A DNA stretch of 64,000 nt. Origin: CBDEFX01 sp965237635 (GTDB lineage: Bacteria > Chloroflexota > Dehalococcoidia > Lucifugimonadales > CAUZJF01). A model generated the notes under the pieces. That model saw only the letters and a program-made list of their open reading frames with translations, was not told the origin of the DNA and searched no databases. The position numbers were made by a program, and so were the translations under genes. The stretch covers positions 868,001 to 932,000 of the forward strand of contig CBDEFX010000002.1 in assembly GCA_965237635.1 (NCBI GenBank). The letters run 5' to 3'. Shown here piece by piece: positions 1 through 7,737 of this stretch (within the stretch, counting starts at the first letter, position 1; every line of letters starts with the position of its first letter).

Positions 1-309
1 GAGAATGCCATACGCGACCTCAAGTACGGCGTCGGGCTGAACCATCTCCCCTCGGGCCGCTTCGCCGCCAACGGTGCCTGGCTGGCCGTCCAGACGATGG
101 CCCACAACCTGGCCCGCTGGACGGCGCGGATCGGTCTGGGAGAGCGGATAGCCACCACCAAGACCCTCCGGCGGCGGTTCTTCTCCCTGGCCGGACGGCT
201 CACCCGCTCGGCACGCCGGTTGACCCTGCATCTTCCGGATCGCTGGCCTTGGGCTGAGAAGTTCAGCCGCGCCTTGGCCCGGCTGCGAGCCATTCCACTC
301 CCGGCCTGA
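1..309 (+). CDS. IS1380 transposase, C-terminal part (runs off window start)
   Basis: This encodes the last ~102 residues of a ~441-aa DDE transposase of the IS1380 family, including the region after the catalytic glutamate (NAIRDLKYG, then TMAHNLARW). The protein would cut and join IS1380 ends. The sequence is almost identical to the matching parts of the other copies in the window, so the family moved or was copied recently. Only the 3' part is visible, so intactness cannot be judged. Confidence 0.9.
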   Translation, partial: ENAIRDLKYGVGLNHLPSGRFAANGAWLAVQTMAHNLARWTARIGLGERIATTKTLRRRFFSLAGRLTRSARRLTLHLPDRWPWAEKFSRALARLRAIPLPA

Positions 310-581
310 CGGCACCGTCGGCGACCGACCCACCCACCGGACAACCGAAGATCCCCGCAGACTCGTGCCAGCCCGGTCCGAGAGAGTCCCCTGCTGCGTA
401 TTCTCTCGCCATCCCGCGCATCACAGCTCCCGCAGACGGCCATAGGGGCCCCTGTGCGGCGATGAAGACCGTCCGCCGACCTCCCTACCCCAAATGGAAC
501 CCAGGCTATTTCCCCTGTAGCTCCCTCACCCCCCTTCCGCTTTCCTCACGCCGTCCATCGGTGTCCTTCGGTGGATTCGGG
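1..581 (+). mobile_element. IS1380-family element, 3' part (copy A)
   Basis: The segment is nearly identical to the 3' parts of the copies at 31129-32724 and 34599-36316. It holds the transposase C-terminus, the 3' noncoding region and the right terminus ending GGTGGATTCGGG at 581. The 5' part lies outside the window. CTTAG follows the terminus, similar to the GTAAG target duplication of copy D. Reading frame 1 stays open from base 1 to the stop at 309. Confidence 0.9.
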
Positions 582-589
582 CTTAGGGG

Positions 590-994
590 GTGAAGTCGAT
601 GCCACTTCGAGCGAAGGGCCGAGAGCAGATGTGGATGTTGCCGCCAACGCTTGACGAGCTGGTTCCCCCTGACCATCCGGCAAGATTTGTTGCTGAGTTC
701 GTAGACGCGTTGGACCGGCGCGGATGGGCTGACCTTGGTGTTGAGATAGATGGGGAGTCTTTGGGAGCACCGGCGTACCATCCTCGCGCGCTGCTGAGCG
801 TATGGCTGTACGGCTTCATGACGGGGGCACGCTCGTGCCGCAAGCTGGAGGCGGCTTGCCGGGACCAGATACCGTATCTTTGGCTGACAGGGTGGCAGCA
901 TCCGGACCACAACACCTTGTGGAGGTTCTACAAAGGACATCGTCAAGCTATCAGGAAGTTGTTCAAGCGTACGGTGCGTATGGCGGTGACGATG
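590..994 (+). pseudogene. IS1182-family transposase, N-terminal half (interrupted)
   Basis: The first ~135 residues have the DUF772-type N-terminal domain of IS1182/IS5-group transposases (PPTLDELVPPDHPARF, then YHPRALLSVWLYGF). The frame is cut at residue ~135 by a 3.25-kb element. It resumes at 4257, so that AVTM joins GLVDLAVQAVDG exactly once the element and one copy of the 8-bp duplication TGACGATG are removed. Start taken as GTG at 590; ATG at 599 is an alternative. Confidence 0.88.
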
Positions 995-1168
995 GGTAGT
1001 GTCTTAGTTTGAAATGTTTCTGTTTCTGTTCCCCGGCGGGAACTTCGGGGCCTTCGTTCGTCGGGGAAGCGGCTCCGGTACGCCGACCTAATAGCGACAT
1101 TGAGGACGAGGGACTCAATGACGCGAAGCCGAAGACCGCTGGCTGTTGAGGGTGCACAGCGCCCCCCC

Positions 1169-1681
1169 TTAGCGGCGGCGCTTCATGCGGTTCCGCGCAC
1201 GTCGTTCCTCGCGATTCTGTGGCGGCGGCAACGGCTGCGCCTGAACGAAGTCGATGTCCGCCTGCGGCGGAATCTGGAATGTAAACTTCGTCTGACCCTT
1301 TGCATGGGTGATGGCGAAGTCGCCGGTGTTGATGATGTCCATGCCGATCAGCACATCCCCGCCGCTGAATCCGCCCCTGCTTACCGGAACGTTCGCCACA
1401 GTGACTTGGTTCGGCAGCCGGATGTTGACCATATAGAGATCGGTTTCATCAGGTTCATCGTCGATTCCCGCGTGGGCCACTTTGACCTTGCCTATTGGCT
1501 TTAGCCCGCACCGGTCGACTACTTCTTGTGTGATCGAGCTATGGGTAGCGCCTGTGTCCCAGATGGCTCCAAATCTACAGAACGCTCCCGGCATGCTTGG
1601 CGCCGGTTCAATGTCGCATAAACTCTTCAGGACACTAGACCGTCCGTCTACGGTCGCGGTGAATGCGTATGACCCCGGCAC
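1169..1681 (-). CDS. Retropepsin-like aspartic protease (transposon passenger)
   Basis: A 170-aa protein with the clan AA active-site motif WDTGATHSSI (catalytic Asp about residue 42). A flap-like region follows, then a hydrophobic-Gly segment (GGDVLIGMDII) typical of single-domain retropepsins, which act as dimers. The C-terminus is Arg-rich (REERRARNRMKRRR), which may bind nucleic acid. There is no signal peptide, so it is probably cytoplasmic. The GTG start overlaps the stop of the preceding small gene by one base (TAGTG), implying translational coupling. The substrate is unknown. One possibility is processing of a partner encoded in the same transposon, but this is speculation. Confidence 0.75.
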   Translation of the reverse strand: MPGSYAFTATVDGRSSVLKSLCDIEPAPSMPGAFCRFGAIWDTGATHSSITQEVVDRCGLKPIGKVKVAHAGIDDEPDETDLYMVNIRLPNQVTVANVPVSRGGFSGGDVLIGMDIINTGDFAITHAKGQTKFTFQIPPQADIDFVQAQPLPPPQNREERRARNRMKRRR

Positions 1682-1932
1682 TAGAGCCTCATGATCCTCG
1701 AATGAAACGTCTGGGTGTACGCGTCGGGACCGGGACTCACGGCCTGAACCAGAAACGTCCCTAGCTCGTGTGTCTTCTGTGACTCACTCACGGCTTCGAT
1801 GTGGCTGTCGTACGCGCCTAGGACGATACAGTCCTTGATCGCGATAACCTTGCCGTCGTATCGTGCTACCAGGTCGTCTTGATTCGCCAGATAGTAGTCA
1901 AACTCCTTGGCAAGACCGATTCTCTCAGTCAT
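1681..1932 (-). CDS. DUF5678-like small protein
   Basis: An 83-aa protein with the pattern FDYYLANQDDLVARYDGKVIAI...VLGAYDS, which resembles DUF5678 proteins (about 60-80 aa, unknown function). I recall such proteins often being encoded next to retropepsin-like proteases. ATG at 1932 was chosen because GGAG lies 5-8 bases upstream and the family signature begins about ten residues later. An in-frame start further up would add ~28 residues. It is translationally coupled to the protease gene, which suggests a functional pair. Confidence 0.65.
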   Translation of the reverse strand: MTERIGLAKEFDYYLANQDDLVARYDGKVIAIKDCIVLGAYDSHIEAVSESQKTHELGTFLVQAVSPGPDAYTQTFHSRIMRL

Positions 1933-2104
1933 GGCTCCAATACCCCCCCCCGTGTTTCTGCTATTCCTGCCAAACATTATACATTTTGGAGCGAGTTGGT
2001 ACGCTTGGGCAACCATTCTAGCGTGAGATCGCGCGCTTGCCTACCCCCGGCCCGGCGCGATTGGCGGCTGGCCTCGCGAGCACGCCGAACGCACTGTCAA
2101 TACG

Positions 2105-2998
2105 CTATACACGCTCGCTCGCTCCCGCTTTCTTGTACGGGCCGCGTTTCGGCTTCGGAGCCCTCGCGTCTATCAGGTCCACGACCCAACGCATATCGCG
2201 GGGAGAGTCGGCCAGCCCCGCCGCCTGCGCTGGGGTCTTGCCCCCAAGACTCTTGTGGGCTCGACAGAAGTTATACCAGACAAAGTATAGGGCCAGCGCG
2301 TAGATATGGTTCTGGACCTTCTTGGAAAAGGCGTTGGTCAGGCGGGTGAACCGGCGCATCGACATTCGCATCGTCAGGTTGTGCCGCTCTACGTAGCTGG
2401 TGTTGACTTCGGCCATGTTCGGAGCCCCGGATACGGGTATCTTGCGCGTCCCGACGCACTTGGCCGAAGAGTAGCGTCGGCGCTCTTCTTCGTCCGTAGG
2501 TTGACCGTAGACCTTGATTAGCTGGGCATAGTCTACGTTTCCGCCGAAAGCCCCCTCTACGGCGTCCAGGTAAGCCCTGTGGCCGTCCGTAGAGAGCTGG
2601 ACGCGGTCGGCGAGCCGCCCCCGGAGGTCGTCCATGAAGTCCAGCGCATAGCTTGAATCGCGCCCGCCTACGAGCCAAGAAACAACGAGCTTGGTATCGG
2701 AGTCGATGCCTGTCCACGTCCACACGTCACCAGCTACATCTATCACCCCAGCAGCCTGATCCGCGTTCTTCTGCTTGGAGTAGCAGAACGACCAAATCTC
2801 ATCGCACTGGATATGGCTGGCATGTACGTCTTGGACGGCCTCGTTGTGATAGGCGAGGCAGGCCTCGCCCGCGTCCACGAGGAGCTTCATGACGGTGTTG
2901 ATGTTCACGCCGACTACGCGCTCGATAGACCGCATAGACGACCCCTCTACTAGCATATTCAGCGCTTGTACCCGCTTCTCGATAGATAGTTTGTTCAT
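2105..2998 (-). CDS. IS1-type DDE transposase
   Basis: A 297-aa transposase. Residues ~1-45 form an HTH (EKRVQALNMLVEGSSMRSIERVVGVNINTVMKL). The catalytic region follows, with CDEIWSF (first Asp), STDGHRAYLDAV (second Asp) and NTSYVERHNLTMRM (Glu), as in IS1/ISXO2-like DDE enzymes. ATG at 2998 has GGAAGG upstream and directly precedes the HTH. The C-terminus is basic (PKPKRGPYKK). It lies mid-element and in the same orientation as the passengers. It appears intact, so the element may be active. Confidence 0.88.
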   Translation of the reverse strand: MNKLSIEKRVQALNMLVEGSSMRSIERVVGVNINTVMKLLVDAGEACLAYHNEAVQDVHASHIQCDEIWSFCYSKQKNADQAAGVIDVAGDVWTWTGIDSDTKLVVSWLVGGRDSSYALDFMDDLRGRLADRVQLSTDGHRAYLDAVEGAFGGNVDYAQLIKVYGQPTDEEERRRYSSAKCVGTRKIPVSGAPNMAEVNTSYVERHNLTMRMSMRRFTRLTNAFSKKVQNHIYALALYFVWYNFCRAHKSLGGKTPAQAAGLADSPRDMRWVVDLIDARAPKPKRGPYKKAGASERV

Positions 2999-3104
2999 AC
3001 CTTCCGCTCCGATTCGTGATACAGTAAGTGTATCGTAAACGGGAGCAAAAGTCAAGCACCTACGATTAGTTTCAGATACGAATTAGCAGGGAAAGAGGAG
3101 GGGA

Positions 3105-3356
3105 TTAGTCTTGAAGCAAGCCATCGCAGAATTCGGAACCGGAGACAATCGTGTGAATGGTGCTCACGAATCCCTCGCGGAAGAGGAGCATACTCACCTC
3201 GGAGTCAAGGGTGGCCTCAAAGGCTTTCTCCAAGTTCTCTTTGCGGATGAGCTTGAGCAATTGAGAGCGATCCCCGGACGTCAATACGAGCCCAATAGCC
3301 AACTCGATAGCCAGAAGCCGACCGCGTAGATCGTCCGGCAATTCGTCTTGTATCAC
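3105..3356 (-). CDS. Hypothetical 83-aa protein (transposon passenger)
   Basis: I do not recognise this protein. It is mainly helical and amphipathic (ELPDDLRGRLLAIELAIGLVLTSGD...LLKLIRKENLEKAFEATLDSE) without a signal peptide or a long membrane segment. Its GTG start directly follows the TAA of the basic-protein gene (TAAGTG), so the two are almost certainly cotranslated. It is inside the IS1-type transposon and on the same strand as the transposase. Confidence 0.5.
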   Translation of the reverse strand: MIQDELPDDLRGRLLAIELAIGLVLTSGDRSQLLKLIRKENLEKAFEATLDSEVSMLLFREGFVSTIHTIVSGSEFCDGLLQD

Positions 3357-3584
3357 TTAAGCCGTCGACGCCTTCCGCTTGCGGGCCTCCGCGCCCATAC
3401 GGGCTATCTCCGACCGTCTCTCTGGCGACAGGGCTTTGGCGCGCTTCGGGCCGCCGACCAGCCCGCCCCTGCGCGTCGCAGACGGTAGTTCGTCCTCGAT
3501 CTGGCCCGTGGCTATCTTGGCGACGTGTACGGCTCGCGCTATCGGGTCGGTTGGCCGCTTCTCTCCGTTAGGTCCTCTAGGCAT
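3357..3584 (-). CDS. Small basic protein, MPRGPNGEKRP family
   Basis: A 75-aa Lys/Arg-rich protein beginning MPRGPNGEKRPTDPIARAVH and ending with the repeat-like SPERRSEIARMGAEARKRK. Small proteins of this design (an N-terminal PRGPKGEKRP block and a C-terminal LSPERRxEIAxxAAxARW-like block) are widespread in bacteria and usually annotated as histone-like or RNA-binding, without firm evidence. AGGAGG lies just upstream of the ATG at 3584. As a transposon passenger it might bind nucleic acid. Confidence 0.65.
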   Translation of the reverse strand: MPRGPNGEKRPTDPIARAVHVAKIATGQIEDELPSATRRGGLVGGPKRAKALSPERRSEIARMGAEARKRKASTA

Positions 3585-3683
3585 GGCTTGCCTCCTTTGT
3601 AAAAGTCTATCGCGCCGATACCTTTAGGTCAAGCTGAGACGGGGGGCTTCGTCTCTTCAATCGCGACAGCTCCGTTTTCGCGA

Positions 3684-3833
3684 TCAAACCTCTGTAACTT
3701 TGCCGACGAAGGAAAGACCCTTTAGCGCGGCGTGATTATCAAGCAGAATATCGTCGGCACTGAACTCCAGGGAGTGCAAACCGTCTTCTTCTACATCGTA
3801 ATATTCTATGGGACTTACCCGTTTGTGTACCAG
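3684..3833 (-). CDS. Possible ~49-aa ORF without a standard start
   Basis: An open frame between the HTH-like gene and the basic-protein gene reads VHKRVSPIEYYDVEEDGL, then HSLEFSADDILLD, and ends GKVTEV before TGA at 3684-3686. The composition looks protein-like (acidic, regular hydrophobics). No ATG or GTG lies in frame before the upstream stop; CTG at 3833 or an internal TTG would be needed. It may be the tail of a decayed passenger. Otherwise bases 3585-3855 show only a short hairpin (GAGACGGGGGGCTTCGTCTC, about 3637-3656). Confidence 0.25.
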   Translation of the reverse strand: MVHKRVSPIEYYDVEEDGLHSLEFSADDILLDNHAALKGLSFVGKVTEV

Positions 3834-3855
3834 AACTCGGTCTGTGCGGGGCTAT

Positions 3856-4089
3856 TCACGGAAAGTCGTTCACTACCTTCACGTACCCCGCAAGCCTAAT
3901 CCCCTTATAAACCTCCGTTTGGTACTTTTCGCTCATTCCAGCATGCAAAAGAATTTCCTTGATAGACAAGCGAGAGAGGTCATCAGCATATCGGATTCCG
4001 AACAGATGGATTGCTGTCACCATCAGGCCTCTGCCCTCGCCAGCATCATACATTCCCCTTAATATTCGTGCTGCTTCGTCGACAGTCAT
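3856..4089 (-). CDS. HTH-like small protein (transposon passenger)
   Basis: A 77-aa protein, MTVDEAARILRGMYDAGEG, then HLFGIRYADDL and SIKEILLHAGMSEKYQTE. It resembles short bacterial proteins annotated only as HTH-like (IHLFGIxYAD and a second helix pair). It probably binds DNA. ATG at 4089 matches the usual family N-terminus. It is the passenger gene nearest the right transposon end and the first of the minus-strand set. Confidence 0.55.
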   Translation of the reverse strand: MTVDEAARILRGMYDAGEGRGLMVTAIHLFGIRYADDLSRLSIKEILLHAGMSEKYQTEVYKGIRLAGYVKVVNDFP

Positions 4090-4256
4090 GCTAGCTATCC
4101 ACCTCGGGACGCTTGCTCCGGCCCCGTCTCCGGCACACAAGCGGGTAAGTCCCTTTAGAATACTCTTCACCGCCTTCTGCCAGTGACCACGCAGTCTTGC
4201 GCTAAGCCGTACGTACTGATTACTCCGCGGCGGCCCTAAGACACTACCTGACGATG

Positions 4257-5384
4257 GGCTTGGTTGACCTGGCGGTGCAAGCAGTAGACGGTACGAAGGT
4301 CGGTGCGAATGCAGCAAAGGATAGGACCTACGATGCCGAGGGATTGCGCCGGCTGTTGGACCGGCTGGAAGGTGCAATAAGCGACCTTGTGGCTCAGAAC
4401 GAGGCGGGAGAGGATGCTGTCCCTGCACACTTGCCACAGGAGCTGGCCGACAACGAGACCCTGAGAGAGCAGATACGACAAGCGATGGACGAGCTTGCGG
4501 GCCAAGAGGAGCAAGAGCGCATCAACCTCACTGACAAAGACGCTCGGCTGATGAAGAGTGGTCAAGATATCGTGCCCGGCTACAACGCCCAGGCGATGGT
4601 CTCGCCTGTAGAGGCTTCCTTGGGAGTGACCGGTATGTTCATCACCGCAGCCGATGTGGTCGATGAACCTCATGACTATGCTCAATTGGCTCCGATGCTG
4701 GAACAGGCAGAGGAGATGACAGGTACCAGAACGCATATGACGTTGGCCGACGGTGGTTATCACTCTGGGAACAACCTGGATGGATGCGTCCGTAGAGGCC
4801 AACAGGTGGTAATGCCGGAGGCACAACGACAGGCATTGGAGCACCCGTATCACAAGGACCGCTTTACCTACGACGATCGGAGCGACAGCTATGGCTGCCC
4901 CCAAGGCCAAAGACTGCCCTTTACCCGTTTCAAGCGCACCAGGGGTACACTCATGCGAGTGTACCGAGCCTCTGGGGCCATCTGCCGGGTGTGCCCTGCC
5001 TTCGGGGTCTGTACCAGGGACGGCCGTCATGGACGTGGCCTGGAAATAGGGCCTCACGAAGTTGCTCTGCGTCGTCATCGGACCTGGATGTCCACTGACC
5101 AAGCCAAACAAGCCTACAAGCACAGAAAGCAGCTAGTCGAACCCGTCTTCGGGATCCTCAAAGAGCAACGGGGGGCACGTAGATTCTTGTTGCGGGGCAG
5201 TGCCAACGTCGCGGCTGAATGGGCTTTGTTGGCCACAACGTTTAACCTGCGCACCCTCTGGCGCATATGGCGTACCCGCACCACGACCAGTTCGAGCCGG
5301 CGCCCGAGATCCACCGCATTCTCAGCCTTTCGATGGACCAGGCTGCTATCGTTCCCGCAGCCATTACTTGCTCAGACTCACTAG
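4257..5384 (+). pseudogene. IS1182-family transposase, C-terminal part (interrupted)
   Basis: This is the continuation of the frame broken at 994. It starts GLVDLAVQAVDGTKV (catalytic Asp, DGTKV), continues with LADGGYHSGNNL (second Asp region) and the Cys motif ICRVCPAFGVC, and ends with HRKQLVEPVFGILKEQRG (Glu). Joined to 590-994 it gives about 510 residues, normal for IS1182. The last ~35 residues are Arg/Ser/Thr-rich and may be out of frame. The copy is dead because of the IS1-type insertion. IS1182 terminal repeats could not be recognised. Confidence 0.85.
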
Positions 5385-5494
5385 GCCCGCCAGATCTGCA
5401 GATTCGAACGCGTGGATGGGCTTCTTGTGGCCGGACACAACGCCTTTATGGGACAGGCTCAGCCGTGCGCCCCTACAGTCAACGATCAACACAG

Positions 5495-5525
5495 GTAGGG
5501 GCGGGTTTCAAACCCGCCCTCTTAC
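5495..5525. repeat. GC-rich REP-like palindrome
   Basis: GTAGGGGCGGGTTT and AAACCCGCCC flank a one-base centre, a near-perfect inverted repeat of a style common in Chloroflexota intergenic regions. A related palindrome occurs at 56808-56835. The IS1380 end at 5526 abuts it. Confidence 0.6.
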
Positions 5526-5918
5526 CCCGAATCCACCGAAGGAGGGCGTCGGGTTAGCGTCCTGAGGCGGCAAGAAGGTGCTCCTGTGCTTCTGGGATAA
5601 TGGTTTTGTAGCAAAAAAACGGCCCCGGAAAAGGAGCATCCAGTAGATGCTGCCGCGCAACCACCCCGACCGGATCCAAATCACCTTCGACGACCGCCGC
5701 TTGGTGGCCAATGCCGGGCTGTTCCTTCCGGCCACCCTGGCGCGGCACCTCGGCCTGCCCGAACTCGTCCGGCAGCGCCTCGACCTGGGCGATGCCCCGG
5801 GGCGGGCGAACACGAGCGACAAGATGATGACGCTGGTGGCGTCTGCGCTGGCTGGGGGCGACTGCATTGACGACGCCGATGTGTTGCGCACCGGGGGGAC
5901 GGCCTGCACCCTGGGCGG
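5526..5918 (+). mobile_element. IS1380 element, 5' part (copy B, truncated)
   Basis: The left terminus CCCGAATCCACCGAAGGA starts at 5526. The 122-bp leader and the start of the transposase (ATG at 5647, MLPRNHPDR) match copy D until CTGGGCGG at 5918. There the sequence changes abruptly into a ribokinase remnant. Only about 90 transposase codons remain. There is no right end, so the copy cannot move by itself. The junction is a deletion or recombination scar. Confidence 0.88.
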
Positions 5919-6491
5919 GAGTGCGACGAGGACCAGCTCCGGGCTACAGAGTCGGCCCTCGAAGGAGCGGACTCCTTGCTGTTGCAAATGGAGGTCCCTT
6001 TCCCCATCTCGCTCGCCGAGGCTCGGTCCGCGAGGGAGCGAGGAGTTCGGGTCATTTGGGACCCGGCCCCTGCCGGGGACGTTTCGTCCGATGCTTTCTC
6101 GGCTCTCGATATCCTCACCCCTAATCAAGCTGAGGCCGAGGCTCTAACCGGTATAGAGGTCACCGACGTCGGCTCGGCGCGCGCGGCTGCCGAGTCGCTG
6201 AGGCAGCTGGGAGTGCCTGTGGTCGTGGTCAAGCTTGGGGAGCGGGGTGCCTATTACGCCTCTGGTAGCGGAAGCGGTCACGGTGCCCCGTATGAAGTCG
6301 AAGTTGTGGACACTGTGGCGGCGGGTGATGCCTTCGGCGGGGCCCTGGCGGTAGCGCTGGCGGAGGGTGCGGAACTAGATGACGCGGTCAGTTTCGGCGC
6401 TGCGGCCGGGGCGCTGGCCGTAACCAGGCCGGGCGCACAAGAGGCCATGCCAGGCAGACGTGACGTGGAGGCCCTTTTCTCACAGGCCTAG
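5919..6491 (+). pseudogene. PfkB/ribokinase-type sugar kinase, C-terminal remnant
   Basis: From 5919 a frame of ~190 codons encodes the C-terminal ~60% of a PfkB-family kinase: LLLQMEVP, NQAEAEALTG, VVVKLGERGAYY and the catalytic anion-hole motif DTVAAGDAFGGALA (Asp base of the GAGD motif). The N-terminal sugar-binding half is replaced by the IS1380 fragment, so the protein cannot be functional. Intact members phosphorylate ribose or related sugars. Confidence 0.85.
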
Positions 6492-6554
6492 ATAACGCCT
6501 GAGCCTCAGCCCTCGGCGATGCACTCCAACTACGAGCAGGTCTGTCAGTCCAAG

Positions 6555-6842
6555 CTACGAGTCGGGCTTGCCGCCACCGGTGTCGCCCTTGTCGGGTTTG
6601 CCGCCACCCTTGTCGCCCTTGTCAGGTGGCCCGCTGCTCTTGTCAGCGCGCGCCTCCTTGCGCTCCGCTGCCTTCTGCGCCCGCTCCACGACCTTGGCCT
6701 CCCGCTCGTCGATCCGCTCTTGGAGCCGCACCAGCCGTCCGGCCTCCCGGGTGCCCTGGGCCTCGAGCTTCGCCGCAATCCGATCAAGTCGCTCGGCTAT
6801 CTTCGCAGCCTGTTGGGCGGACACGACCTTATTGCCGCGCAC
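6555..6842 (-). CDS. Small charged coiled-coil protein with Gly/Lys/Asp tail
   Basis: A 95-aa protein. Residues ~5-65 are a strongly charged helix (AAKIAERLDRIAAKLEAQGTREAGRL...ERIDEREAKVVERAQKAAERKEAR) that should form a coiled coil. The tail repeats PDKGDKGGGKPDKGDTGGGK. GTG at 6842 lies six bases after the stop of the upstream gene, so it is probably the third gene of a secreted-protein operon. It has no signal peptide from this start. Function not recognised. Confidence 0.55.
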   Translation of the reverse strand: MRGNKVVSAQQAAKIAERLDRIAAKLEAQGTREAGRLVRLQERIDEREAKVVERAQKAAERKEARADKSSGPPDKGDKGGGKPDKGDTGGGKPDS

Positions 6843-6845
6843 CAG

Positions 6846-7727
6846 CTAGATGCAGTCCTCTTCAACGTCTCCAGAAGCCGTAGTAGTAGCGGTGGGTGTG
6901 GTCGTAGCCGTTGGGGTAGCGACTTGCAGTAAGGCGCCGGTGAACAGCAGCCCACCGAATCCGCCGGCCGTCAGCGGTGCTGACCTAGCTGCGATCACTC
7001 TTTCGTGTAGCGAGGGCGGCAAGAAAGCCCTAGTCGCTGTCGCACTGGTTGTCGTGCCGTTGCCGCCGCCGTTCTCAGGTTCGCCGCCACCCCCTGTATC
7101 ACAGTGGACCATGTCTCGATTGTGGGAGCCCGTCTTCTTCTTCGGGTGCACGATAATTACTGTCGCGACCATCTCTCGGAACGGCTCTTCTGGGACCGTC
7201 GGCGTGGTGGTCGCCGTCGGCGTGGTGGTCGCCGTTGGCGTGGTGGTCGCCGTTGGCGTGGTGGTCGCCGTTGGCGTGGTGGTCGCCGTTGGCGTGGTAG
7301 TTGCCGTTGGCGTGGTGGTCGCCGTTGGCGTAGTCGTCGCTGTTGGGGGCGGAGAGTCGGGCTCCGGGGACTTCACCTTCGGTGGCCGCTTCGAAAAAGC
7401 GACGGCTTTGTCACCAACGCTGATACCGGCTATCCCCGCGTCAGACTCGGGGCGAAGCTTGATGACTGTCTCGCTTGTAACCTCTACCAACACGGTGTCG
7501 TGGCTGGTCCTGATGGTTATCGACGAGGCACCGACCGCCTCGACCGTGCCCGAGATTGTCTTACGCTTGAGCTGTCCCTCAGGTACCTGCTGTGCTGGCG
7601 CAGCCTCGGACACCCCTCGCTGGGAGGCTATCTGAACAAGCGGCACCCCAACGATCGACAGCACCATCAAGCCAGCGACGAAAGGCTTGACGCCCTCGGA
7701 GATTGTTGCGGTCCACCACTCCCTCAT
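6846..7727 (-). CDS. DUF5666-like membrane-anchored protein with Thr/Pro repeat
   Basis: About 293 aa from ATG 7727 (AGGGGG upstream). An N-terminal membrane segment lies at residues ~13-33 (VKPFVAGLMVLSIVGVPLVQIA). A beta-rich domain follows, with ISGTVEAVGASSITIRTSHDTVLVEV...GISVGDKAVAF, matching the DUF5666 style of OB-like repeats. Next comes a linker made of six-residue PTATTT repeats, then a low-complexity C-terminal region. It was probably exported and surface-exposed. The gene starts ~10 bases downstream of the lipoprotein stop. The C-terminal ~90 residues have no recognisable domain and could be frame-shifted. Confidence 0.65.
   Translation of the reverse strand: MREWWTATISEGVKPFVAGLMVLSIVGVPLVQIASQRGVSEAAPAQQVPEGQLKRKTISGTVEAVGASSITIRTSHDTVLVEVTSETVIKLRPESDAGIAGISVGDKAVAFSKRPPKVKSPEPDSPPPTATTTPTATTTPTATTTPTATTTPTATTTPTATTTPTATTTPTATTTPTVPEEPFREMVATVIIVHPKKKTGSHNRDMVHCDTGGGGEPENGGGNGTTTSATATRAFLPPSLHERVIAARSAPLTAGGFGGLLFTGALLQVATPTATTTPTATTTASGDVEEDCI
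7197..7350. repeat. 18-bp in-frame tandem repeat (Pro-Thr linker)
   Basis: About eight copies of an 18-bp unit (GGCGTGGTGGTCGCCGTT on the plus strand) encode PTATTT repeats in the minus-strand gene. Because the unit is a multiple of three, copy-number changes would alter linker length without breaking the frame. Confidence 0.9.
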
Positions 7728-7737
7728 GGCTGTCCCC

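Larger units (their letters stand above)
995..4248 (-). mobile_element. IS1-type transposon with passenger genes (3254 bp)
   Basis: The ends are near-perfect inverted repeats, GGTAGTGTCTTAG at 995 and CTAAGACACTACC ending at 4248. They are flanked by the direct repeat TGACGATG (987-994 and 4249-4256), an 8-bp target duplication as expected for IS1-group transposition. The insert splits an IS1182 transposase. It is far longer than a simple IS1 (~0.8-1 kb). It carries one DDE transposase and four to six other small genes, all on the minus strand: a retropepsin-like protein, a DUF5678-like protein, a hypothetical protein, a small basic protein and an HTH-like protein. This fits a transporter-IS organisation. 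Confidence 0.85.

Noticed and set aside
4236..5123. 295-codon minus-strand frame over the IS1182 transposase
   Set aside because: Antisense shadow of a recognisable transposase; no motifs.
7197..7350. CRISPR-like array
   Set aside because: The 18-bp units are directly tandem without spacers and encode a Pro/Thr linker in frame.
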